A stretch of DNA of 64,000 nucleotides from Pseudalkalibacillus hwajinpoensis (GCF_015234585.1 NZ_JADFCM010000009.1:76989-140988); one strand, 5' to 3'. Counted from the first letter of the stretch, positions 39,653-52,067 are shown. Notes: generated by a model not told the origin, from the letters alone. A program made the numbers and translations.

Positions 39653-41191
39653 TTAATGTTTAAAATGACGAATGCCAGTAAAGACCATTGTAATGCCATA
39701 TTCATTCGCTTTCTTGATGGAGTCCTCATCGCGAATGGAGCCGCCAGGTTGAATAATAGCTGTTACACCAGCGCGACCTGCTGCTTCAACAGTATCATCC
39801 ATTGGGAAGAAAGCATCTGAACCCATAACTGATCCCTTGCTCTTCTCACCTGCTTGCTCGATGGCAATATTCGCAGCACCGACACGGTTCATTTGTCCTG
39901 CACCAATTCCAATCGTTTGGTCATTCTTCGTTAGAACGATAGCATTTGATTTCACATGTTTAACAACTTTCCATGCTAACTTCAGTGCTTCCCACTCTTC
40001 TTCTGTCGGCTCACGATCGGTTGGAACCGAAATATCAGCTTCATCGAATCCATAACGATCACGCTCTTGAAGTAAAAGGCCACCATTTACGGAAGTTAAC
40101 TGATGTTCAATCGCAGGAGAGGCAGAAACATCAAGCTTCAATAAACGAAGGTTCTTTTTCTTCGTTAACACAGCTAAAGCTTCTTCAGTAAACGAAGGTG
40201 CCATAATAATTTCAAGGAAAATTTCTTTTAACTTAAGCGCTGTTGCTTCATCCACTTCACGATTAATCGCGACAATCCCACCGAAAATCGAAGTGGAATC
40301 AGCTTCATATGCTTTTTGATAAGCTTCTACAACCGTTTCACCAGTACCAACTCCGCACGGGTTCATATGTTTCACAGCTACAACAGCCGGCTGATCAAAT
40401 TCCTTCACAATATTAAGCGCCGCATTAGCATCGTTAATATTATTATAAGAAAGCTCTTTACCATTTAACTGCTCTGCTGAAGCAAGTGAAGCTCCAGTAT
40501 ATAAAGGTTTTTTATAGAAAACAGCTTTTTGATGGGGGTTTTCACCATAGCGAAGCGTTTGTTTCCGTTCAAATGTTACCGTAAGTGACTCAGGCTCTTC
40601 TTCTCCTGATTGAGCAGTTAAATATTCCGAAATCACAGCATCATATGAAGCTGTATGGCGAAATACTTTTGCGGCAAGCTCACGACGAAGAATTCCGGTT
40701 GTATCACCATTTTCTTCAACTTGTCGCAAAACGCGATTGTAATCAGAAGGATCCACTACAACTGTTACGTCCCGATGATTTTTTGCAGCAGAACGAAGCA
40801 TCGTCGGTCCACCAATATCAATATTTTCAATCGCTTCTTCATAAGTAACATCAGGTTTTGCGATTGTTTCCTGGAAAGGATACAAATTCACAACAACAAG
40901 ATCAATTGGCTTGATATTAAGATCATCCAACTGTTTCTGATGAGCTTCATTATCACGCACAGCTAGAAGACCACTATGTACGTTTGGATGAAGGGTTTTT
41001 ACGCGACCATCGAGAATCTCTGGGAATCCAGTTACGTCCGAGATGCCAATCACGTCTACACCAGCTTCTTCTAGAGCACGCTTTGTCCCCCCTGTTGAGA
41101 TCACCTCAACCCCTTTGTCCGCAAGTCCTTTTGCAAATGCTGTAATATCTGTTTTATCAGAAACGCTAATCAACGCACGTTTAATAGCCAT
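39653..41191 (-). CDS. purH: Bifunctional AICAR transformylase / IMP cyclohydrolase
   Basis: A 512-residue PurH catalysing the last two steps to IMP. The N-terminal IMP cyclohydrolase domain has [12 protein letters not shown] and [11 protein letters not shown], then the substrate loop of [16 protein letters not shown]. The C-terminal transformylase domain contains the [14 protein letters not shown] motif and the catalytic Lys-His [12 protein letters not shown] near 265-275. It ends GIRHFKH, the typical terminus. Standard length and place in the operon. Confidence 0.98.
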   Translation of the reverse strand: MAIKRALISVSDKTDITAFAKGLADKGVEVISTGGTKRALEEAGVDVIGISDVTGFPEILDGRVKTLHPNVHSGLLAVRDNEAHQKQLDDLNIKPIDLVVVNLYPFQETIAKPDVTYEEAIENIDIGGPTMLRSAAKNHRDVTVVVDPSDYNRVLRQVEENGDTTGILRRELAAKVFRHTASYDAVISEYLTAQSGEEEPESLTVTFERKQTLRYGENPHQKAVFYKKPLYTGASLASAEQLNGKELSYNNINDANAALNIVKEFDQPAVVAVKHMNPCGVGTGETVVEAYQKAYEADSTSIFGGIVAINREVDEATALKLKEIFLEIIMAPSFTEEALAVLTKKKNLRLLKLDVSASPAIEHQLTSVNGGLLLQERDRYGFDEADISVPTDREPTEEEWEALKLAWKVVKHVKSNAIVLTKNDQTIGIGAGQMNRVGAANIAIEQAGEKSKGSVMGSDAFFPMDDTVEAAGRAGVTAIIQPGGSIRDEDSIKKANEYGITMVFTGIRHFKH

Positions 41192-41223
41192 AATGATTCC
41201 TCCTACTACCTTTTGTTTTTTTC

Positions 41224-41784
41224 CTAAAGAAGGGAACGGATGACGGCAGGGTATAAAAGATGCTCTACTGCCTGGATTTTACTTGCCAGGTCATCCTTGG
41301 TGTCGCCATCATCAATCCGAACACTGTCTTGATCAATGATTTTTCCAGTATCCATTCCCTCATCCACGAAATGAACGGTTACGCCTGTGATTTTAACACC
41401 AGCTTCAAATGCTTGTCCGATTGCGTCCTTTCCGGGGAAAGAAGGAAGAAGAGATGGGTGGATATTCACAATTCTTCCTTCGAAGCCTTGAAGCAAAGTT
41501 GGACCGATTAACCTCATATAACCTGCGAGAATAATCCACTCAACACCAGCATCATGTAACTGCTGAAGAATAAATGTTTCAAAGTCAGCTTTCGATTCAT
41601 ACGATTTAGGATAAAAGGAAAGGACAGGAATACCAAAGCGTTCTGCCCTTTTTTCAACCTTAGCTCCAGGACGATCACAGACTACGAGTGCCACTTCTGC
41701 TTCAAGCTGTCCCTTTTCAATCGCTGCGGCAATCGCTTCAAAGTTCGAGCCGCTCCCAGATGCGAATACGGCTAGCTTCTTCAC
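41224..41784 (-). CDS. purN: Phosphoribosylglycinamide formyltransferase
   Basis: A 186-residue folate-dependent GAR transformylase (step 3). It has [10 protein letters not shown] at the N-terminus, the catalytic Asn-His-Asp set in [17 protein letters not shown] near 108 and [13 protein letters not shown] near 135. It overlaps purM by 4 nt, so translation is coupled. Confidence 0.97.
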   Translation of the reverse strand: MKKLAVFASGSGSNFEAIAAAIEKGQLEAEVALVVCDRPGAKVEKRAERFGIPVLSFYPKSYESKADFETFILQQLHDAGVEWIILAGYMRLIGPTLLQGFEGRIVNIHPSLLPSFPGKDAIGQAFEAGVKITGVTVHFVDEGMDTGKIIDQDSVRIDDGDTKDDLASKIQAVEHLLYPAVIRSLL

Positions 41785-42821
41785 GACAAGTCACCGCCTC
41801 CGAATTCGATTCCTTCTCCCTTTACAACGCGTCCAATCATATAAGCACGCTCACCATCCTGCTCAAGTGCTTTGATGACATTAACCGCAACATCTTCTGG
41901 AACAGCAAGGACCATCCCGATACCCATATTAAATGTTGTAAACATTTCCTTACGAGCGAGACTTCCCTTCTTTTCGATCAAATCAAAAATAGGAGGAACC
42001 GGCCATGAACCATAATCAATTTGTGCAGCCAGCCCTTCAGGAAGCATACGCGGAATATTCTCTTCAAAACCTCCACCTGTAATGTGTGCAATCCCATGAA
42101 CAGTGTTAGATTGAAGAACATTTAGAACAGGTTTAACATAGATACGCGTCGGTGTCAGCAAAGCATCTCCAAGCGTCATACCAAGTTCGTCATATGACGC
42201 TTTCAAATCCATATCATTATCCTTGAGAAGCACTTTACGTACAAGGGAAAAGCCATTACTATGAATACCGTTTGATGCAAGGCCAATGAGAACATCGCCT
42301 TCTGTCACATTCTCTGTTGTAATCAACTGAGACTTCTCTACAGCGCCAACTGTAAAGCCAGCAAGGTCATAATCATTCTCTTGGTACATGTCAGGCATTT
42401 CAGCTGTTTCACCACCAATAAGAGCACACCCTGCCTGTGAACAGCCTTCTGCAACGCCTTTCACAATTTGTTCGATCCGCTCTGGTGCAAGCTTACCTGT
42501 TGCAATGTAATCCAAGAAATAGAGCGGTTCTGCGCCTTGTGCGACAACATCATTTACGCACATCGCAACGCAATCAATCCCAATTGTATCGTGCTGATCG
42601 AGTTGGATCGCAAGCATGAGCTTCGTGCCTACTCCGTCCGTCCCTGAAACGAGAACTGGCTTCTCATAATTGAGTTCTGACAGATCGAACATGCCACCAA
42701 AGCCACCAAGTCCTCCCATAACTCCCTTACGCATCGTTTTTTTCACATGCGGTTTGATCCGATCTACCGCTTCATAACCTGCTTCTATATTAACGCCTGC
42801 CTGCCTGTATGCTTGTGCCAT
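41781..42821 (-). CDS. purM: Phosphoribosylformylglycinamidine cyclo-ligase
   Basis: A 346-residue AIR synthetase (step 5). It has the glycine-rich [12 protein letters not shown] near residue 35, [14 protein letters not shown], and DYIATGKL and [11 protein letters not shown] segments typical of PurM. It follows purF by 15 nt and overlaps purN by 4. Confidence 0.97.
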   Translation of the reverse strand: MAQAYRQAGVNIEAGYEAVDRIKPHVKKTMRKGVMGGLGGFGGMFDLSELNYEKPVLVSGTDGVGTKLMLAIQLDQHDTIGIDCVAMCVNDVVAQGAEPLYFLDYIATGKLAPERIEQIVKGVAEGCSQAGCALIGGETAEMPDMYQENDYDLAGFTVGAVEKSQLITTENVTEGDVLIGLASNGIHSNGFSLVRKVLLKDNDMDLKASYDELGMTLGDALLTPTRIYVKPVLNVLQSNTVHGIAHITGGGFEENIPRMLPEGLAAQIDYGSWPVPPIFDLIEKKGSLARKEMFTTFNMGIGMVLAVPEDVAVNVIKALEQDGERAYMIGRVVKGEGIEFGGGDLS

Positions 42822-42836
42822 AACGGCCTCCTTCAG

Positions 42837-44249
42837 TTAGACTTTTTCGTAAGGATGTACGGTATCAGGATAAATTTCAGTCGGATAATTTCCTGTAAAG
42901 CAGCCAAGGCATTGACCGCACGATGAGCCGTCTTCTTCTCTTCCAATCGCTGTAGTCATCCCATCTGTTGTCAGGAACGTCAGAGAATCGGCTCCAATTT
43001 CTTCACACATCTCATCTACACTCATCTTCGCCGCTATTAATTCACCCGAATTGGATGTATCAATGCCGTAGTAGCATGGGCTAATAATTGGTGGCGCACT
43101 GATTCGAACGTGAACTTCTTTTGCCCCCGCTTCTCGAAGCATCGTCACGATTCGTCTGCTAGTTGTACCACGTACAATCGAATCATCGACAATAACAACA
43201 CGCTTACCTTCAACAACTCCTCGAACAGGCGAAAGCTTCATTTTCACACCACGTTCTCTCAACTCTTGAGAAGGTTGAATAAAGGTTCTGCCAACATAGC
43301 GGTTTTTAATTAATCCCATTTCATATGGAATACCAGATTCTTCCGCATAGCCAATTGCTGCTGAAATACTTGAGTCCGGCACTCCGGTTACAATATCTGC
43401 CTCAATCGGGGCTTCTTTAGCGAGTTGCTTACCAAGCTTTTTACGTGCTGTGTGAACGTTAATATTCTCAATGTTACTATCCGGTCTAGAGAAATAAATG
43501 TATTCCATTGAGCAAATCGCACGTGAGATTGAAGACGAGAACCTCTCTGATTCAAGTCCGTTCTCACTAATAATCAAAAGCTCACCAGGCTGTACGTCAC
43601 GAATATATTCCGCACCGATTAAATCAAATGCACACGTTTCTGAAGCAACAACGTAAGCCCCTTCTAAAATACCAAGTGATAGTGGTCTTAAGCCATGTGG
43701 ATCTAGCGCCACCATCATTTCTTTCTCTGTCATCATAATAAAGGCATAAGCACCCTTCACCATTGTAAGAGCATTCTTAACCTTTTCACGCTGACTCAAG
43801 TAGCCGCTTCGTTTAATAAGGTGAGCCAATACCTCTGTATCTGATGTCGTCTGAAAAATGCTTCCCTGTCCTTCGAGCTGGTGCTTAAGGGCATTCGCAT
43901 TTACAAGGTTTCCGTTATGCGCAAGCGCAAGACCATCATTCTGCGAGCGAAATACAAGGGGTTGAACATTCTCATATCCGCCGCCACCCGCTGTCGAATA
44001 TCTCACATGACCAATCGCACCATTGCCTTTAAGCTGATCAAGATCACCAGGTCCAAACACATCATTCACTAGTCCAAGTCCTTTATGATTATAGAGGCGA
44101 TCACCGTCAGTTGTGACAATGCCCGCTCCCTCCTGGCCACGATGCTGTAAACTATGCAGTCCGTAATACGTTAGCGAAGCAGCATCAGGGTGACCCCAGA
44201 TACCAAATACGCCACACTCTTCATTTAAGCCTTTGATTTCACCAAACAT
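42837..44249 (-). CDS. purF: Amidophosphoribosyltransferase
   Basis: A 470-residue committed-step enzyme transferring glutamine ammonia to PRPP. The mature nucleophile Cys12 follows an 11-residue propeptide ([16 protein letters not shown]). Cys residues that hold the 4Fe-4S cluster of the Bacillus enzyme fit the CSMEY and C-terminal SSCGQCLGC regions. The PRPP loop is [18 protein letters not shown] near 345. It overlaps the end of purL by 25 nt, a conserved feature in Bacillus. Confidence 0.98.
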   Translation of the reverse strand: MFGEIKGLNEECGVFGIWGHPDAASLTYYGLHSLQHRGQEGAGIVTTDGDRLYNHKGLGLVNDVFGPGDLDQLKGNGAIGHVRYSTAGGGGYENVQPLVFRSQNDGLALAHNGNLVNANALKHQLEGQGSIFQTTSDTEVLAHLIKRSGYLSQREKVKNALTMVKGAYAFIMMTEKEMMVALDPHGLRPLSLGILEGAYVVASETCAFDLIGAEYIRDVQPGELLIISENGLESERFSSSISRAICSMEYIYFSRPDSNIENINVHTARKKLGKQLAKEAPIEADIVTGVPDSSISAAIGYAEESGIPYEMGLIKNRYVGRTFIQPSQELRERGVKMKLSPVRGVVEGKRVVIVDDSIVRGTTSRRIVTMLREAGAKEVHVRISAPPIISPCYYGIDTSNSGELIAAKMSVDEMCEEIGADSLTFLTTDGMTTAIGREEDGSSCGQCLGCFTGNYPTEIYPDTVHPYEKV

Positions 44250-46450
44250 GGAATAGCTCCTTTCCAGGCTGCTTCAAGCTCTTGAACCGGAGCATCGAAG
44301 ATATGCGTTTCATCTTCGTGCATAATCGTTAATACGCCAGTACCGGTTACTTCACCGATCAGCTTCGCTCCTGTACGCTGCTCAAATGCCTGCTGATGTT
44401 CCCCCTTGATGGTTACAAGAAAACGAGATTGTGTTTCACTGAAAAGATCTGTTGTCGTATCTCCGTCAATCCGTACATTAGCACCAAATTCTGTTCCAAT
44501 GAGCGATTCCGCAAGTGCAACACTAAGGCCACCTTCTGCGAGGTCGTGAGCTGATTCAACAAGTCCATCTTGAATCGCTGTTAGAAGTTGGTTTTGACGT
44601 TCTTTTTCAATTTCGAGATTAAGTGTAGGAGCTTGACCTGAGATCTTACCATCAAGATACTTTTGAAGCTCACTACCGCCAAAATCTTCTCCCGTTTCAC
44701 CTAGCATATATATTAAGTTTCCTTCTTCTTTAAAGGCTTGTGTTGTCACATGATCCAGATCGTGGACAAGGCCAACCATTCCAACAACCGGTGTTGGATA
44801 AACAGCGATGCCGTTTGTTTCATTATAAAGTGAGACATTCCCACCAATAACTGGTGAGTTCAGCATACGACACGCTTCACTCATTCCGTCTGTCGCTTTC
44901 TCAATTTGCCAAAAGATCTCTGGCTTCTCAGGGTTACCGAAGTTTAAGCAATCTGTAATCGCTAGTGGCTCGCCACCCGAGCAGACAATGTTACGCGCTG
45001 CTTCTGCAACTGCAATTTGACCGCCTACTTCAGGATCAAGATATAAATAACGGGAATTACAGTCCGTTGTCATCGCTAACCCTTTGTTTGTTCCACGCAC
45101 TCGAACAACAGCCGCATCTGACCCAGGTGCCACAACTGTATTTGTTCGCACCATATAGTCGTACTGATCAAAAACCCATTCCTTACTTGAAATTGTCGGC
45201 TGACTTAACAAGGTATAGAGCATTTCCTTCGCGTCTTCCACATTTGGAATTGGCTTATGAAGCTGCTGATTTTCAATATAATATTCTGGGATACGAGATG
45301 GTTTGTGATAAACAGGTGCTTCCTCTGCTAATGCATCGACAGGAACGTCCGCAACGACTTCTCCTTTATGAAGGAGACGGAATCGCTTATCTTCCGTTAC
45401 TACACCAACCTCTTTCGCTAAAAGACCCCAGCGATCTGTTATAGCTTTAATTTCATCTTCATGACCTTTTTTCACAACAACGAGCATACGCTCCTGAGAT
45501 TCAGAAAGCATCATTTCGTATGGCGTCATTCCTTTTTCGCGCTGTGGCACTTCATCAAGATTCATTTCAAGTCCCATGCCTGCCTTACTCGCCATTTCGG
45601 AAGCTGAAGACGTTAGTCCAGCTGCTCCCATATCTTGAATACCGACAAGTGACTCGCAGTGAACAAGTTCAAGGCATGCTTCAAGCAGAAGCTTTTCCAT
45701 GAATGGATCACCAACTTGAACGGCAGGACGCTTTTCGTCAGAAGCATCTGTCAATTCTTCAGATGCGAAGGTTGCGCCGTGGATCCCGTCACGTCCCGTG
45801 CTCGCGCCAACGTACATGACCGTGTTCCCAGCTCCTGATGCGATCCCTTTCTGAATGTCTTTATGATCAATTAAGCCAACACACATCGCATTTACAAGAG
45901 GATTTCCATCGTAAGAAGAATCGAACTGAACTTCCCCACCAACTGTTGGAATACCAATGCAATTTCCGTATCCTGCAATACCAGCTACAACTTCCTCAAA
46001 AAGATACTTCACTTTTGGATTGCTCAGCTCTCCGAAACGAAGCGAGTTAAGAAGGGCAATAGGACGTGCACCCATCGAAAAGACATCACGGATAATGCCG
46101 CCAACTCCTGTTGCAGCACCTTGATACGGCTCGATAGCTGACGGATGGTTATGGCTTTCAATCTTAAATACCACCGCCTGTTCATCACCTATATCAACGA
46201 TTCCAGCTCCTTCACCCGGACCTTGAAGAACACGCTCACCCGTAACAGGGAATTTTTTTAACACTGGCTTTGAATTCTTGTAACTACAGTGCTCCGACCA
46301 CATAACAGAAAATAGCCCCGTCTCCGTATAGTTCGGTGTACGGCCGAGAATCGATTCCACCATACCGAACTCGTCATCTGTTAAACCCATCTGACTATAG
46401 AGCTTTTGGTCTTTAATCACCTCAGGTGTTGGTTCATGCATGTGTGACAT
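44225..46450 (-). CDS. purL: Phosphoribosylformylglycinamidine synthase, large subunit
   Basis: A 741-residue small-type PurL, which works with separate PurS and PurQ subunits (both adjacent) to make FGAM (step 4). It has the ATP-binding [16 protein letters not shown] near 49 and [21 protein letters not shown] (given by the parts [12 protein letters not shown] and GAATGVGGI). The auxiliary nucleotide site occurs around [14 protein letters not shown] near 635. It overlaps purQ by 17 nt and purF by 25 nt. Confidence 0.98.
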   Translation of the reverse strand: MSHMHEPTPEVIKDQKLYSQMGLTDDEFGMVESILGRTPNYTETGLFSVMWSEHCSYKNSKPVLKKFPVTGERVLQGPGEGAGIVDIGDEQAVVFKIESHNHPSAIEPYQGAATGVGGIIRDVFSMGARPIALLNSLRFGELSNPKVKYLFEEVVAGIAGYGNCIGIPTVGGEVQFDSSYDGNPLVNAMCVGLIDHKDIQKGIASGAGNTVMYVGASTGRDGIHGATFASEELTDASDEKRPAVQVGDPFMEKLLLEACLELVHCESLVGIQDMGAAGLTSSASEMASKAGMGLEMNLDEVPQREKGMTPYEMMLSESQERMLVVVKKGHEDEIKAITDRWGLLAKEVGVVTEDKRFRLLHKGEVVADVPVDALAEEAPVYHKPSRIPEYYIENQQLHKPIPNVEDAKEMLYTLLSQPTISSKEWVFDQYDYMVRTNTVVAPGSDAAVVRVRGTNKGLAMTTDCNSRYLYLDPEVGGQIAVAEAARNIVCSGGEPLAITDCLNFGNPEKPEIFWQIEKATDGMSEACRMLNSPVIGGNVSLYNETNGIAVYPTPVVGMVGLVHDLDHVTTQAFKEEGNLIYMLGETGEDFGGSELQKYLDGKISGQAPTLNLEIEKERQNQLLTAIQDGLVESAHDLAEGGLSVALAESLIGTEFGANVRIDGDTTTDLFSETQSRFLVTIKGEHQQAFEQRTGAKLIGEVTGTGVLTIMHEDETHIFDAPVQELEAAWKGAIPCLVKSKA

Positions 46451-47117
46451 GGGATTCCCTCCAGTTACGTAGTATCGATTTAAATAGATTTAATCCATCT
46501 GCACTTCCTAAAAGCTCATCTACAGCTCGTTCAGGGTGAGGCATCATCCCGAGGACATTGCCCTTTTCGTTTACAATTCCAGCTATATCTTCCACTGACC
46601 CGTTCGGATTATCCGCGTATGTGAAGGCAATACGGTTTTCATTCTTCAGCATAGTAAGTGTTGTTTCGTCGCAATAGTAGTTACCTTCACCATGTGCGAT
46701 TGGAATCGTTATTTCTTCTTCTTTTTCATAAGTTGAAGTGAACATTGTTTCATTGTTTTGAACGCGAAGTGTAACCGGTCGGCACATAAACTTCAAGTTC
46801 TTATTTCGTTTCATCGCTCCTGGTAACAGACCTGCTTCCAAGAGAATTTGGAATCCATTACAAACACCCAGAATTGGCTTCCCTGCTTCAGCTGCCTTCA
46901 CGACCTCAGCCATAATCGGTGCAAAGCGTGCAATGGCACCACTTCGAAGGTAATCTCCGTAAGAGAAACCGCCTGGGAGAAGGATCGCATCATAGTTTGC
47001 TAGATTTTGCTCATCGTACCGGACATAAACCGCTTCTTCTCCAAGCTCATCTTTGATGGCGTGATACATATCCACATCGCAGTTAGAACCCGGGAACACA
47101 ATCACCGCAAATTTCAC
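46434..47117 (-). CDS. purQ: Phosphoribosylformylglycinamidine synthase, glutaminase subunit
   Basis: A 227-residue class I glutamine amidotransferase feeding ammonia to PurL. The nucleophile Cys is in [14 protein letters not shown] near residue 86, and the His-Glu pair is in [11 protein letters not shown] near 195. It starts with [16 protein letters not shown]. It overlaps purS by 4 nt and purL by 17 nt. Confidence 0.98.
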   Translation of the reverse strand: MKFAVIVFPGSNCDVDMYHAIKDELGEEAVYVRYDEQNLANYDAILLPGGFSYGDYLRSGAIARFAPIMAEVVKAAEAGKPILGVCNGFQILLEAGLLPGAMKRNKNLKFMCRPVTLRVQNNETMFTSTYEKEEEITIPIAHGEGNYYCDETTLTMLKNENRIAFTYADNPNGSVEDIAGIVNEKGNVLGMMPHPERAVDELLGSADGLNLFKSILRNWRESHVTHA

Positions 47118-47365
47118 TGTGCGACTCCCTCCTCGATTTCGTAGGTGTAGTCTTCAATAACCGTATTCGCAAGAAGCTTTTCGCAAATTTCTTTAATTCG
47201 CTGATCCAGGTTTTCCGTATCTTTCACTGTGAGTTCCATGTATTTCCCGATCCGTACGTCTTCCACTTCATGATACGAAAGACTGTGCAATGAATTCTTT
47301 ACGGCACTTCCTTGTGGATCTAGAACACTTTCTTTTAACGTTACATAGACTTTTACTTTGTACAT
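47114..47365 (-). CDS. purS: Phosphoribosylformylglycinamidine synthase subunit PurS
   Basis: An 83-residue small subunit that bridges PurL and PurQ. It has [19 protein letters not shown] at the start and a central [12 protein letters not shown], both diagnostic. It overlaps purC by 13 nt. Confidence 0.97.
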   Translation of the reverse strand: MYKVKVYVTLKESVLDPQGSAVKNSLHSLSYHEVEDVRIGKYMELTVKDTENLDQRIKEICEKLLANTVIEDYTYEIEEGVAQ

Positions 47366-48078
47366 GATTCGGAGCCCCCCAGGCGAGTTAAAATTTGTTC
47401 GTACGCTTCTGTCAAATTTCCAATATCTCTTCGAAACACGTCTTTATCTAATTTCTCATTCGTTTTACTATCCCATAAGCGGCAAGTGTCTGGAGAGATT
47501 TCATCCGCCAACATAATCTTGCCTTCCGGTGTTACACCAAACTCTAATTTAAAATCAACGAGCTTTACGTCACGCTCAAGGAAGTATTCACGTAATAGCG
47601 TATTGATCTTTAACGCGCGTTCTTTTAATTCTTGAACGGTTTCTTCTGTTGCAAGTTCAAGTTCTAACACATGATCAAGCGTAAGAAGAGGATCACCAAG
47701 GTCATCATTCTTGTAATAAAATTCAACGATCGGCTGTTTTAGTAACTTCCCTTCTTCCACACCCGTGCGTTTGGAAAAGCTCCCAGCTGCGATGTTTCGA
47801 ACAACCACTTCGAGTGGAATGATCGAAACGCGTTTCACAAGCTGTTCAGTAGAAGAAAGCTTTTCAATAAAATGACTTTGGATTCCAGCACTTTTTAAAT
47901 AATCAAAGAGCAGGCTTGTAATTTCATTGTTCAGGCGACCTTTGCCTGTAATTGTTGCTTTCTTCTCCCCGTTATAAGCGGTTGCTGAGTCTTTATACTC
48001 GACCCAGACAACCTCCGCTTCATCTGTTGCATAAATTCTCTTCGCTTTTCCTTCGTACAACAATGTTTGCTTTTCCAT
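47353..48078 (-). CDS. purC: Phosphoribosylaminoimidazole-succinocarboxamide synthase
   Basis: A 241-residue SAICAR synthetase (step 8), bacterial length. It has LLYEGKAKRIYAT at the start, VEVVVRN-type loop seen here as PLEVVVRNIAAGSF near 92, and DEISPDTCRLWD near 196, the ATP/aspartate site. It lies 22 nt after purB. Confidence 0.98.
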   Translation of the reverse strand: MEKQTLLYEGKAKRIYATDEAEVVWVEYKDSATAYNGEKKATITGKGRLNNEITSLLFDYLKSAGIQSHFIEKLSSTEQLVKRVSIIPLEVVVRNIAAGSFSKRTGVEEGKLLKQPIVEFYYKNDDLGDPLLTLDHVLELELATEETVQELKERALKINTLLREYFLERDVKLVDFKLEFGVTPEGKIMLADEISPDTCRLWDSKTNEKLDKDVFRRDIGNLTEAYEQILTRLGGSESCTK

Positions 48079-48100
48079 GGTGATCCCCTCCGATGCTTAA

Positions 48101-49393
48101 TTAAAGTCCGAGACGTTCAAAAATCATATCCACCGGCTTCAGGTGGTAATTGTAGTCAAAGCAATCTTCAATTTCTGCTTCACTCAGCTGATCTGTAATC
48201 TTAGGGTCAGCTTCAACAAGCTCTCTAAATTGAATGCCTCTTTCCCAAGCATCCATTGCTTTTGGTTGAACAAGATCATAGGCAGCTTCACGTGCCATGC
48301 CTTTATCAATAAGAGAAAGAAGAACGCGCTGGCTGTAAATTAAGCCGTATGTTCTTGTCATGTTGCGCTTCATGTTCTCAGGGAAGACCGTTAGTTTCGA
48401 AACAATTCCTGCAAAACGATTCAGCATATAGTTGAGCGCAATCGTTGCATCCGGAAGAATGACGCGTTCTGCTGATGAGTGAGAAATATCACGTTCGTGC
48501 CAAAGAGCAACGTTCTCGTAAGCTGTCGTCATATAGCCACGAATCACACGCGCCATGCCAGTCATGTTTTCAGAACCAATCGGGTTACGCTTATGCGGCA
48601 TTGCGGAGGACCCTTTTTGTCCTTTTGCAAAAAACTCCTCTACTTCACGCGTTTCGCTCTTTTGTAGACCACGAATTTCAACAGCAAACTTTTCAATGGA
48701 TGTTGCCACAAGTGCTAGAGCCGACATGTAATGAGCATGACGATCGCGCTGAAGTGTTTGGGTTGAAATCGGTGCTGGTTGTAAGCCAAGTTTTTCACAA
48801 ACATACTGCTCGATAAATGGATCGATGTTGGCATATGTTCCAACTGCACCAGATAGTTTGCCGAAACGAACGTTATCTGAAGCTGTTTTGAATCGTTCAA
48901 GGTTACGCTTCATTTCTTCATACCATAGCGCCAATTTCAGACCAAATGTTGTTGGTTCTGCGTGAACACCGTGCGTTCTTCCCATCATGACCGTGTATTT
49001 ATGTTCCTGCGCTTTAGCCTTTAGGACTTCAATGAACTTCTCAATGTCTTTAATCAGAAGGTCGTTCGCTTGATTCAACTGATAAGACAGTGCTGTATCA
49101 ACGACATCCGTTGATGTTAAACCGTAGTGAACCCATTTCCGTTCTTCTCCAAGCGTTTCAGATACCGCTCTTGTGAATGCCACAACATCATGGCGTGTTT
49201 CCTCTTCAATTTCATGAATGCGATCGACATTGAACCCGGCATTTTCACGGATCTTTTGTACATCTTCTTTTGGAATAATGCCAAGTTCTGCCCACGCTTC
49301 GCATGCTAGGATCTCGACTTCAAGCCACGCGTTATAGCGGTTTTCTTCTGTCCAAATGGCTCCCATCTCGGGGCGGGTATAACGTTCAATCAT
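48101..49393 (-). CDS. purB: Adenylosuccinate lyase
   Basis: A 430-residue fumarase-superfamily lyase that acts in IMP synthesis and in AMP formation. Motifs are [14 protein letters not shown] near 138, the His base region, and the superfamily signature [16 protein letters not shown] near 261. It ends [10 protein letters not shown] as is typical for Bacillus PurB. Confidence 0.98.
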   Translation of the reverse strand: MIERYTRPEMGAIWTEENRYNAWLEVEILACEAWAELGIIPKEDVQKIRENAGFNVDRIHEIEEETRHDVVAFTRAVSETLGEERKWVHYGLTSTDVVDTALSYQLNQANDLLIKDIEKFIEVLKAKAQEHKYTVMMGRTHGVHAEPTTFGLKLALWYEEMKRNLERFKTASDNVRFGKLSGAVGTYANIDPFIEQYVCEKLGLQPAPISTQTLQRDRHAHYMSALALVATSIEKFAVEIRGLQKSETREVEEFFAKGQKGSSAMPHKRNPIGSENMTGMARVIRGYMTTAYENVALWHERDISHSSAERVILPDATIALNYMLNRFAGIVSKLTVFPENMKRNMTRTYGLIYSQRVLLSLIDKGMAREAAYDLVQPKAMDAWERGIQFRELVEADPKITDQLSEAEIEDCFDYNYHLKPVDMIFERLGL

Positions 49394-49418
49394 TGTAAGT
49401 CCTCCTGGTCTCTTGTCT

Positions 49419-50531
49419 TTACTGCCATAACTTCCATGAGTTCATTCGCTTAATTGCTTCTTCTGTTGAAGGTGCAAGAAAGTTAATGTGTCCCATCTTC
49501 CGATTAGGCTTTGCTTCGTCTTTCCCATATAAATGAAGCTTTGCATCACCGAGCTCTTCTATACTGTCCATTAGCGGTGTGATGTGCTGACCGAGCAAAT
49601 TTCCCATGACAACCGGCTTTAGAAGTTCAGTGCTTCCAAGTGGTAGTCCACATATTGCTCGAATATGCTGCTCAAATTGCGAAGTCTCACATGCCTCCAT
49701 CGTATAATGACCAGAATTATGTGGTCGTGGTGCAAGCTCATTTACATAAATCTCATTATCTTTAAGAAACAGCTCAACTGCAAGTGTACCGACAAGCTGT
49801 AGGGTATTTGCAATCTTCTTTCCGATTCCATCCGCTTTGGTTTTGACCGCTTCGTCTACTCGAGCTGGTACGATGGTTTGATGAAGAATGTTGTTCACAT
49901 GAATGTTCTCACCTACAGGGAACGTTGTTGTTTCCCCAGTTACGCTGCGTGTAACAATCACTGACAATTCTTTTTGAAACGGTACCCAACTCTCCAGAAT
50001 GCAAGGTACATTAGGAAAAGAGAGAGCTTCAACATCTTTTTCTGTTTTTAAAACCCACTGGCCTTTTCCATCGTAACCACCAGTACGTGTTTTAAGGACT
50101 GAAGGGAGACCGATCTTCTCGAGCGCAACCTTAAGATCTTGATGAGAATCGACCGCTTCAAAAGGTGCTACTTGAAGTCCCGACGTCTGAATCGCTGTCT
50201 TCTCAACATAGCGATCCTGCGTTACGCGAAGCAGTTCCCCACCCTGAGGCATATACGCATTTTCTTCCAACCATTTTGCAGTATCGTGTGTAATATTTTC
50301 AAATTCATAAGTGATCACATCACTTATATCAGCTAGCTTACGAGCGCCATCCAAATCATCATAACCACTAACCACTTCATGATCAGAGACCTGACCACAA
50401 GGGGAATCTTTTTTCGGTTCGAGAACGGCGATTTTATAGCCCATCTCTCGTGCCTTTAATGCCATCATTCTTCCTAATTGTCCACCGCCTAGAATCCCAA
50501 TTGTGCTACCGGGTAAAATGGTTTTCCTCAT
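49419..50531 (-). CDS. purK: N5-carboxyaminoimidazole ribonucleotide synthase
   Basis: A 370-residue ATP-grasp enzyme carboxylating AIR with bicarbonate. It has [20 protein letters not shown] at the N-terminus, [14 protein letters not shown] near 146, and the [13 protein letters not shown] loop near 268. It overlaps purE by 4 nt. Confidence 0.98.
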   Translation of the reverse strand: MRKTILPGSTIGILGGGQLGRMMALKAREMGYKIAVLEPKKDSPCGQVSDHEVVSGYDDLDGARKLADISDVITYEFENITHDTAKWLEENAYMPQGGELLRVTQDRYVEKTAIQTSGLQVAPFEAVDSHQDLKVALEKIGLPSVLKTRTGGYDGKGQWVLKTEKDVEALSFPNVPCILESWVPFQKELSVIVTRSVTGETTTFPVGENIHVNNILHQTIVPARVDEAVKTKADGIGKKIANTLQLVGTLAVELFLKDNEIYVNELAPRPHNSGHYTMEACETSQFEQHIRAICGLPLGSTELLKPVVMGNLLGQHITPLMDSIEELGDAKLHLYGKDEAKPNRKMGHINFLAPSTEEAIKRMNSWKLWQ

Positions 50532-51013
50532 AAGCTGTCACTACTTTCGAGTACTGTTTCTTTCATCTGAATTCGATAGTCGCTAAGCTTCTTCTCGATC
50601 GTTTTATCAGCTGTACTTAGTATTTGCGCAGCAAGTAGTCCTGCATTTTTCGCTCCCGCTTTTCCAATCGCAACTGTCGCAACAGGCACGCCACCTGGCA
50701 TTTGCACGATTGATAGAAGCGAATCTAGTCCATTTAACGTCCGTGATTGTACAGGTACGCCGATGACTGGCAGTGTCGTTTTAGCAGCGACCATCCCTGG
50801 CAAATGAGCGGCACCGCCTGCTCCCGCAATAATGACGTTCAAACCGCGTTCTCTTGCTGATTCTGCATATTCAAACATCAATTCCGGCGTTCTATGAGCC
50901 GAAACAACTTTTTTCTCAAATGGCACTTGAAGCTCCTCTAGTATGTCACAGGCATGCTTCATCGTATCCCAATCCGAAGTGCTCCCCATGATGACGCCAA
51001 CTTTTGTGTTCAT
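50528..51013 (-). CDS. purE: N5-carboxyaminoimidazole ribonucleotide mutase
   Basis: A 161-residue class I PurE. It has [14 protein letters not shown] at the start, [14 protein letters not shown] near 38 with the catalytic His, and [14 protein letters not shown] near 66. First gene of the purine operon, about 50 nt after the riboswitch terminator. Confidence 0.98.
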   Translation of the reverse strand: MNTKVGVIMGSTSDWDTMKHACDILEELQVPFEKKVVSAHRTPELMFEYAESARERGLNVIIAGAGGAAHLPGMVAAKTTLPVIGVPVQSRTLNGLDSLLSIVQMPGGVPVATVAIGKAGAKNAGLLAAQILSTADKTIEKKLSDYRIQMKETVLESSDSL

Positions 51014-51065
51014 GCAATTCCTCCTTAAATGAAGGTGCTAATTAATCGAAATAGTGTGAAAATAA

Positions 51066-51122
51066 CAGAAAAGCCCGAGATAGAATTCTTCTATTTACTT
51101 AGAAGAAGCTTCTACCTCGGGC
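51066..51122 (-). terminator. Riboswitch-controlled terminator before purE
   Basis: Minus-strand stem GCCCGAGGTAGAAG... pairing with ...CTATCTCGGGC, of about 20 bp, followed by TTTTCTG. The 5' side of this hairpin can also pair with sequences of the aptamer P1 region, the usual OFF switch when guanine is bound. Confidence 0.85.
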
Positions 51123-51170
51123 GAAAACACATCTGTCCTGATCTGCGCGTACGCAAAACACGACTTTCCC

Positions 51171-51240
51171 CCTCATAGTCCGACGATTCATGGTCGTCAG
51201 GTAGAAACTTATGGGCCTTATTCCCAAGATTATATGAGGT
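51171..51240 (-). promoter_or_regulatory. Guanine (purine) riboswitch aptamer
   Basis: Minus strand: P1 CCTCATA...TATGAGG, the invariant J1/2 TATAATC, a P2 arm with TTGGG/CCCATAAG, the J2/3 AGTTTCTACC, a P3 arm CTGACGACC...TCGTCGG, and GACTATGAGG. The base that pairs with the ligand is C (GGACTATG), so guanine or hypoxanthine is the ligand rather than adenine. Confidence 0.95.
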
Positions 51241-51260
51241 ATCCTTTTTGCTCCTCTTAC

Positions 51261-51290
51261 ATAGTAACAAGAGCGACGTTCAACTGTCAA
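51261..51290 (-). promoter_or_regulatory. Sigma-A promoter of the purine operon
   Basis: TTGACA (51285-51290), an 18-nt spacer and TACTAT (51261-51266) on the minus strand, just upstream of the aptamer. Confidence 0.85.
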
Positions 51291-51297
51291 CGAAAAT

Positions 51298-51331
51298 CGA
51301 ACGATGCGTTTTATATTTAGTCTAATGTTCG
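51298..51331. promoter_or_regulatory. PurR operator (two PurBoxes)
   Basis: Inverted PurBox cores CGAACGAT (51298-51305) and AATGTTCG (51324-51331), 18 nt apart, matching the CGAACAWT/AWTGTTCG pattern and spacing known upstream of B. subtilis purE. PurR would repress, with PRPP as inducer. The operon thus has both initiation and riboswitch control. Confidence 0.8.
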
Positions 51332-51335
51332 GTTT

Positions 51336-51530
51336 TTACTTTAACTTTCCTTCAAAAACAATTTTCTGACTGCATAGCTCAGGTTCTTTAGAACCCTTAC
51401 CTTCTTTAAAGACTGGTTCTTCCCGGCGTCTTACGGGCATGTACCCTTCATCGTCCATTCGTTTTAAGCAGTCAGAAAGTGATTCATTTTCTTTAACTTC
51501 AAACTTCTTTTTCTTCGCTTTCTTTTCCAT
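51336..51530 (-). CDS. yebG: NETI motif-containing protein YebG
   Basis: A 64-residue basic protein equal to B. subtilis YebG: VKENESLSDCLKRMDDEGYMP (seen in parts VKENESLSDCLKRM and DDEGYMPVRR) is the NETI-type motif, followed by REEPVF. Function unknown. It follows yebE directly (3 nt) and lies just before the PurR operator, the same order as in B. subtilis. Confidence 0.9.
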   Translation of the reverse strand: MEKKAKKKKFEVKENESLSDCLKRMDDEGYMPVRRREEPVFKEGKGSKEPELCSQKIVFEGKLK

Positions 51531-51533
51531 ACA

Positions 51534-52067
51534 TTACCTCCGAATTTTTCTAACCCAGAATCCACCCTGGAAGGTACGGGGCTCATAAGAGATAACGAAG
51601 GCTTTCGGATCAAGTTCCTCAATAGCCTGATAAAGCTTACGCTCCGATTTACGCGATGTTAGAACTTGCATGACAAGACGTTCTCCCTGACGCCCGTGCG
51701 CAAGATAATGTGTAACACCGTAACCGACATCTCTTAATTTATTGGGAATATCATCTTCAAGCTTTGTTGTAATGGCATTCACTGTAATATAACCAAGCGC
51801 AAGGTATTCTTCAATCTTCATCCCAACGATAATTCCTACACCAAAACCAAGGGCGTATGCAATAACGTTTTGAATTTGCCCTAGATTATCGAGGACGAGA
51901 CCAAGCCCTACAACATATATCGCTATCTCAATTGTTCCTGTAACAGCTGCAAGGTATCGCTGACCTTTAAGTGTAAGTATCGTACGCATCGTGAGAAACG
52001 ATACATAAAATATATTGATAACAAAAATGGTCAATACCATGCCAAGACCTGTATCCAGCATGTCCAT
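51534..52067 (-). CDS. yebE: DUF2179 / UPF0316 membrane protein YebE
   Basis: A 177-residue protein with three membrane segments in the first 90 residues ([53 protein letters not shown]) and a cytosolic DUF2179 domain ([16 protein letters not shown], then [20 protein letters not shown]). DUF2179 domains occur in potassium-channel-like and c-di-AMP-binding proteins, but YebE's role is unknown. Confidence 0.9.
   Translation of the reverse strand: MDMLDTGLGMVLTIFVINIFYVSFLTMRTILTLKGQRYLAAVTGTIEIAIYVVGLGLVLDNLGQIQNVIAYALGFGVGIIVGMKIEEYLALGYITVNAITTKLEDDIPNKLRDVGYGVTHYLAHGRQGERLVMQVLTSRKSERKLYQAIEELDPKAFVISYEPRTFQGGFWVRKIRR

Noticed and set aside
44965..45444. 159-codon plus-strand frame
   Set aside because: Antisense within purL, no ribosome site.
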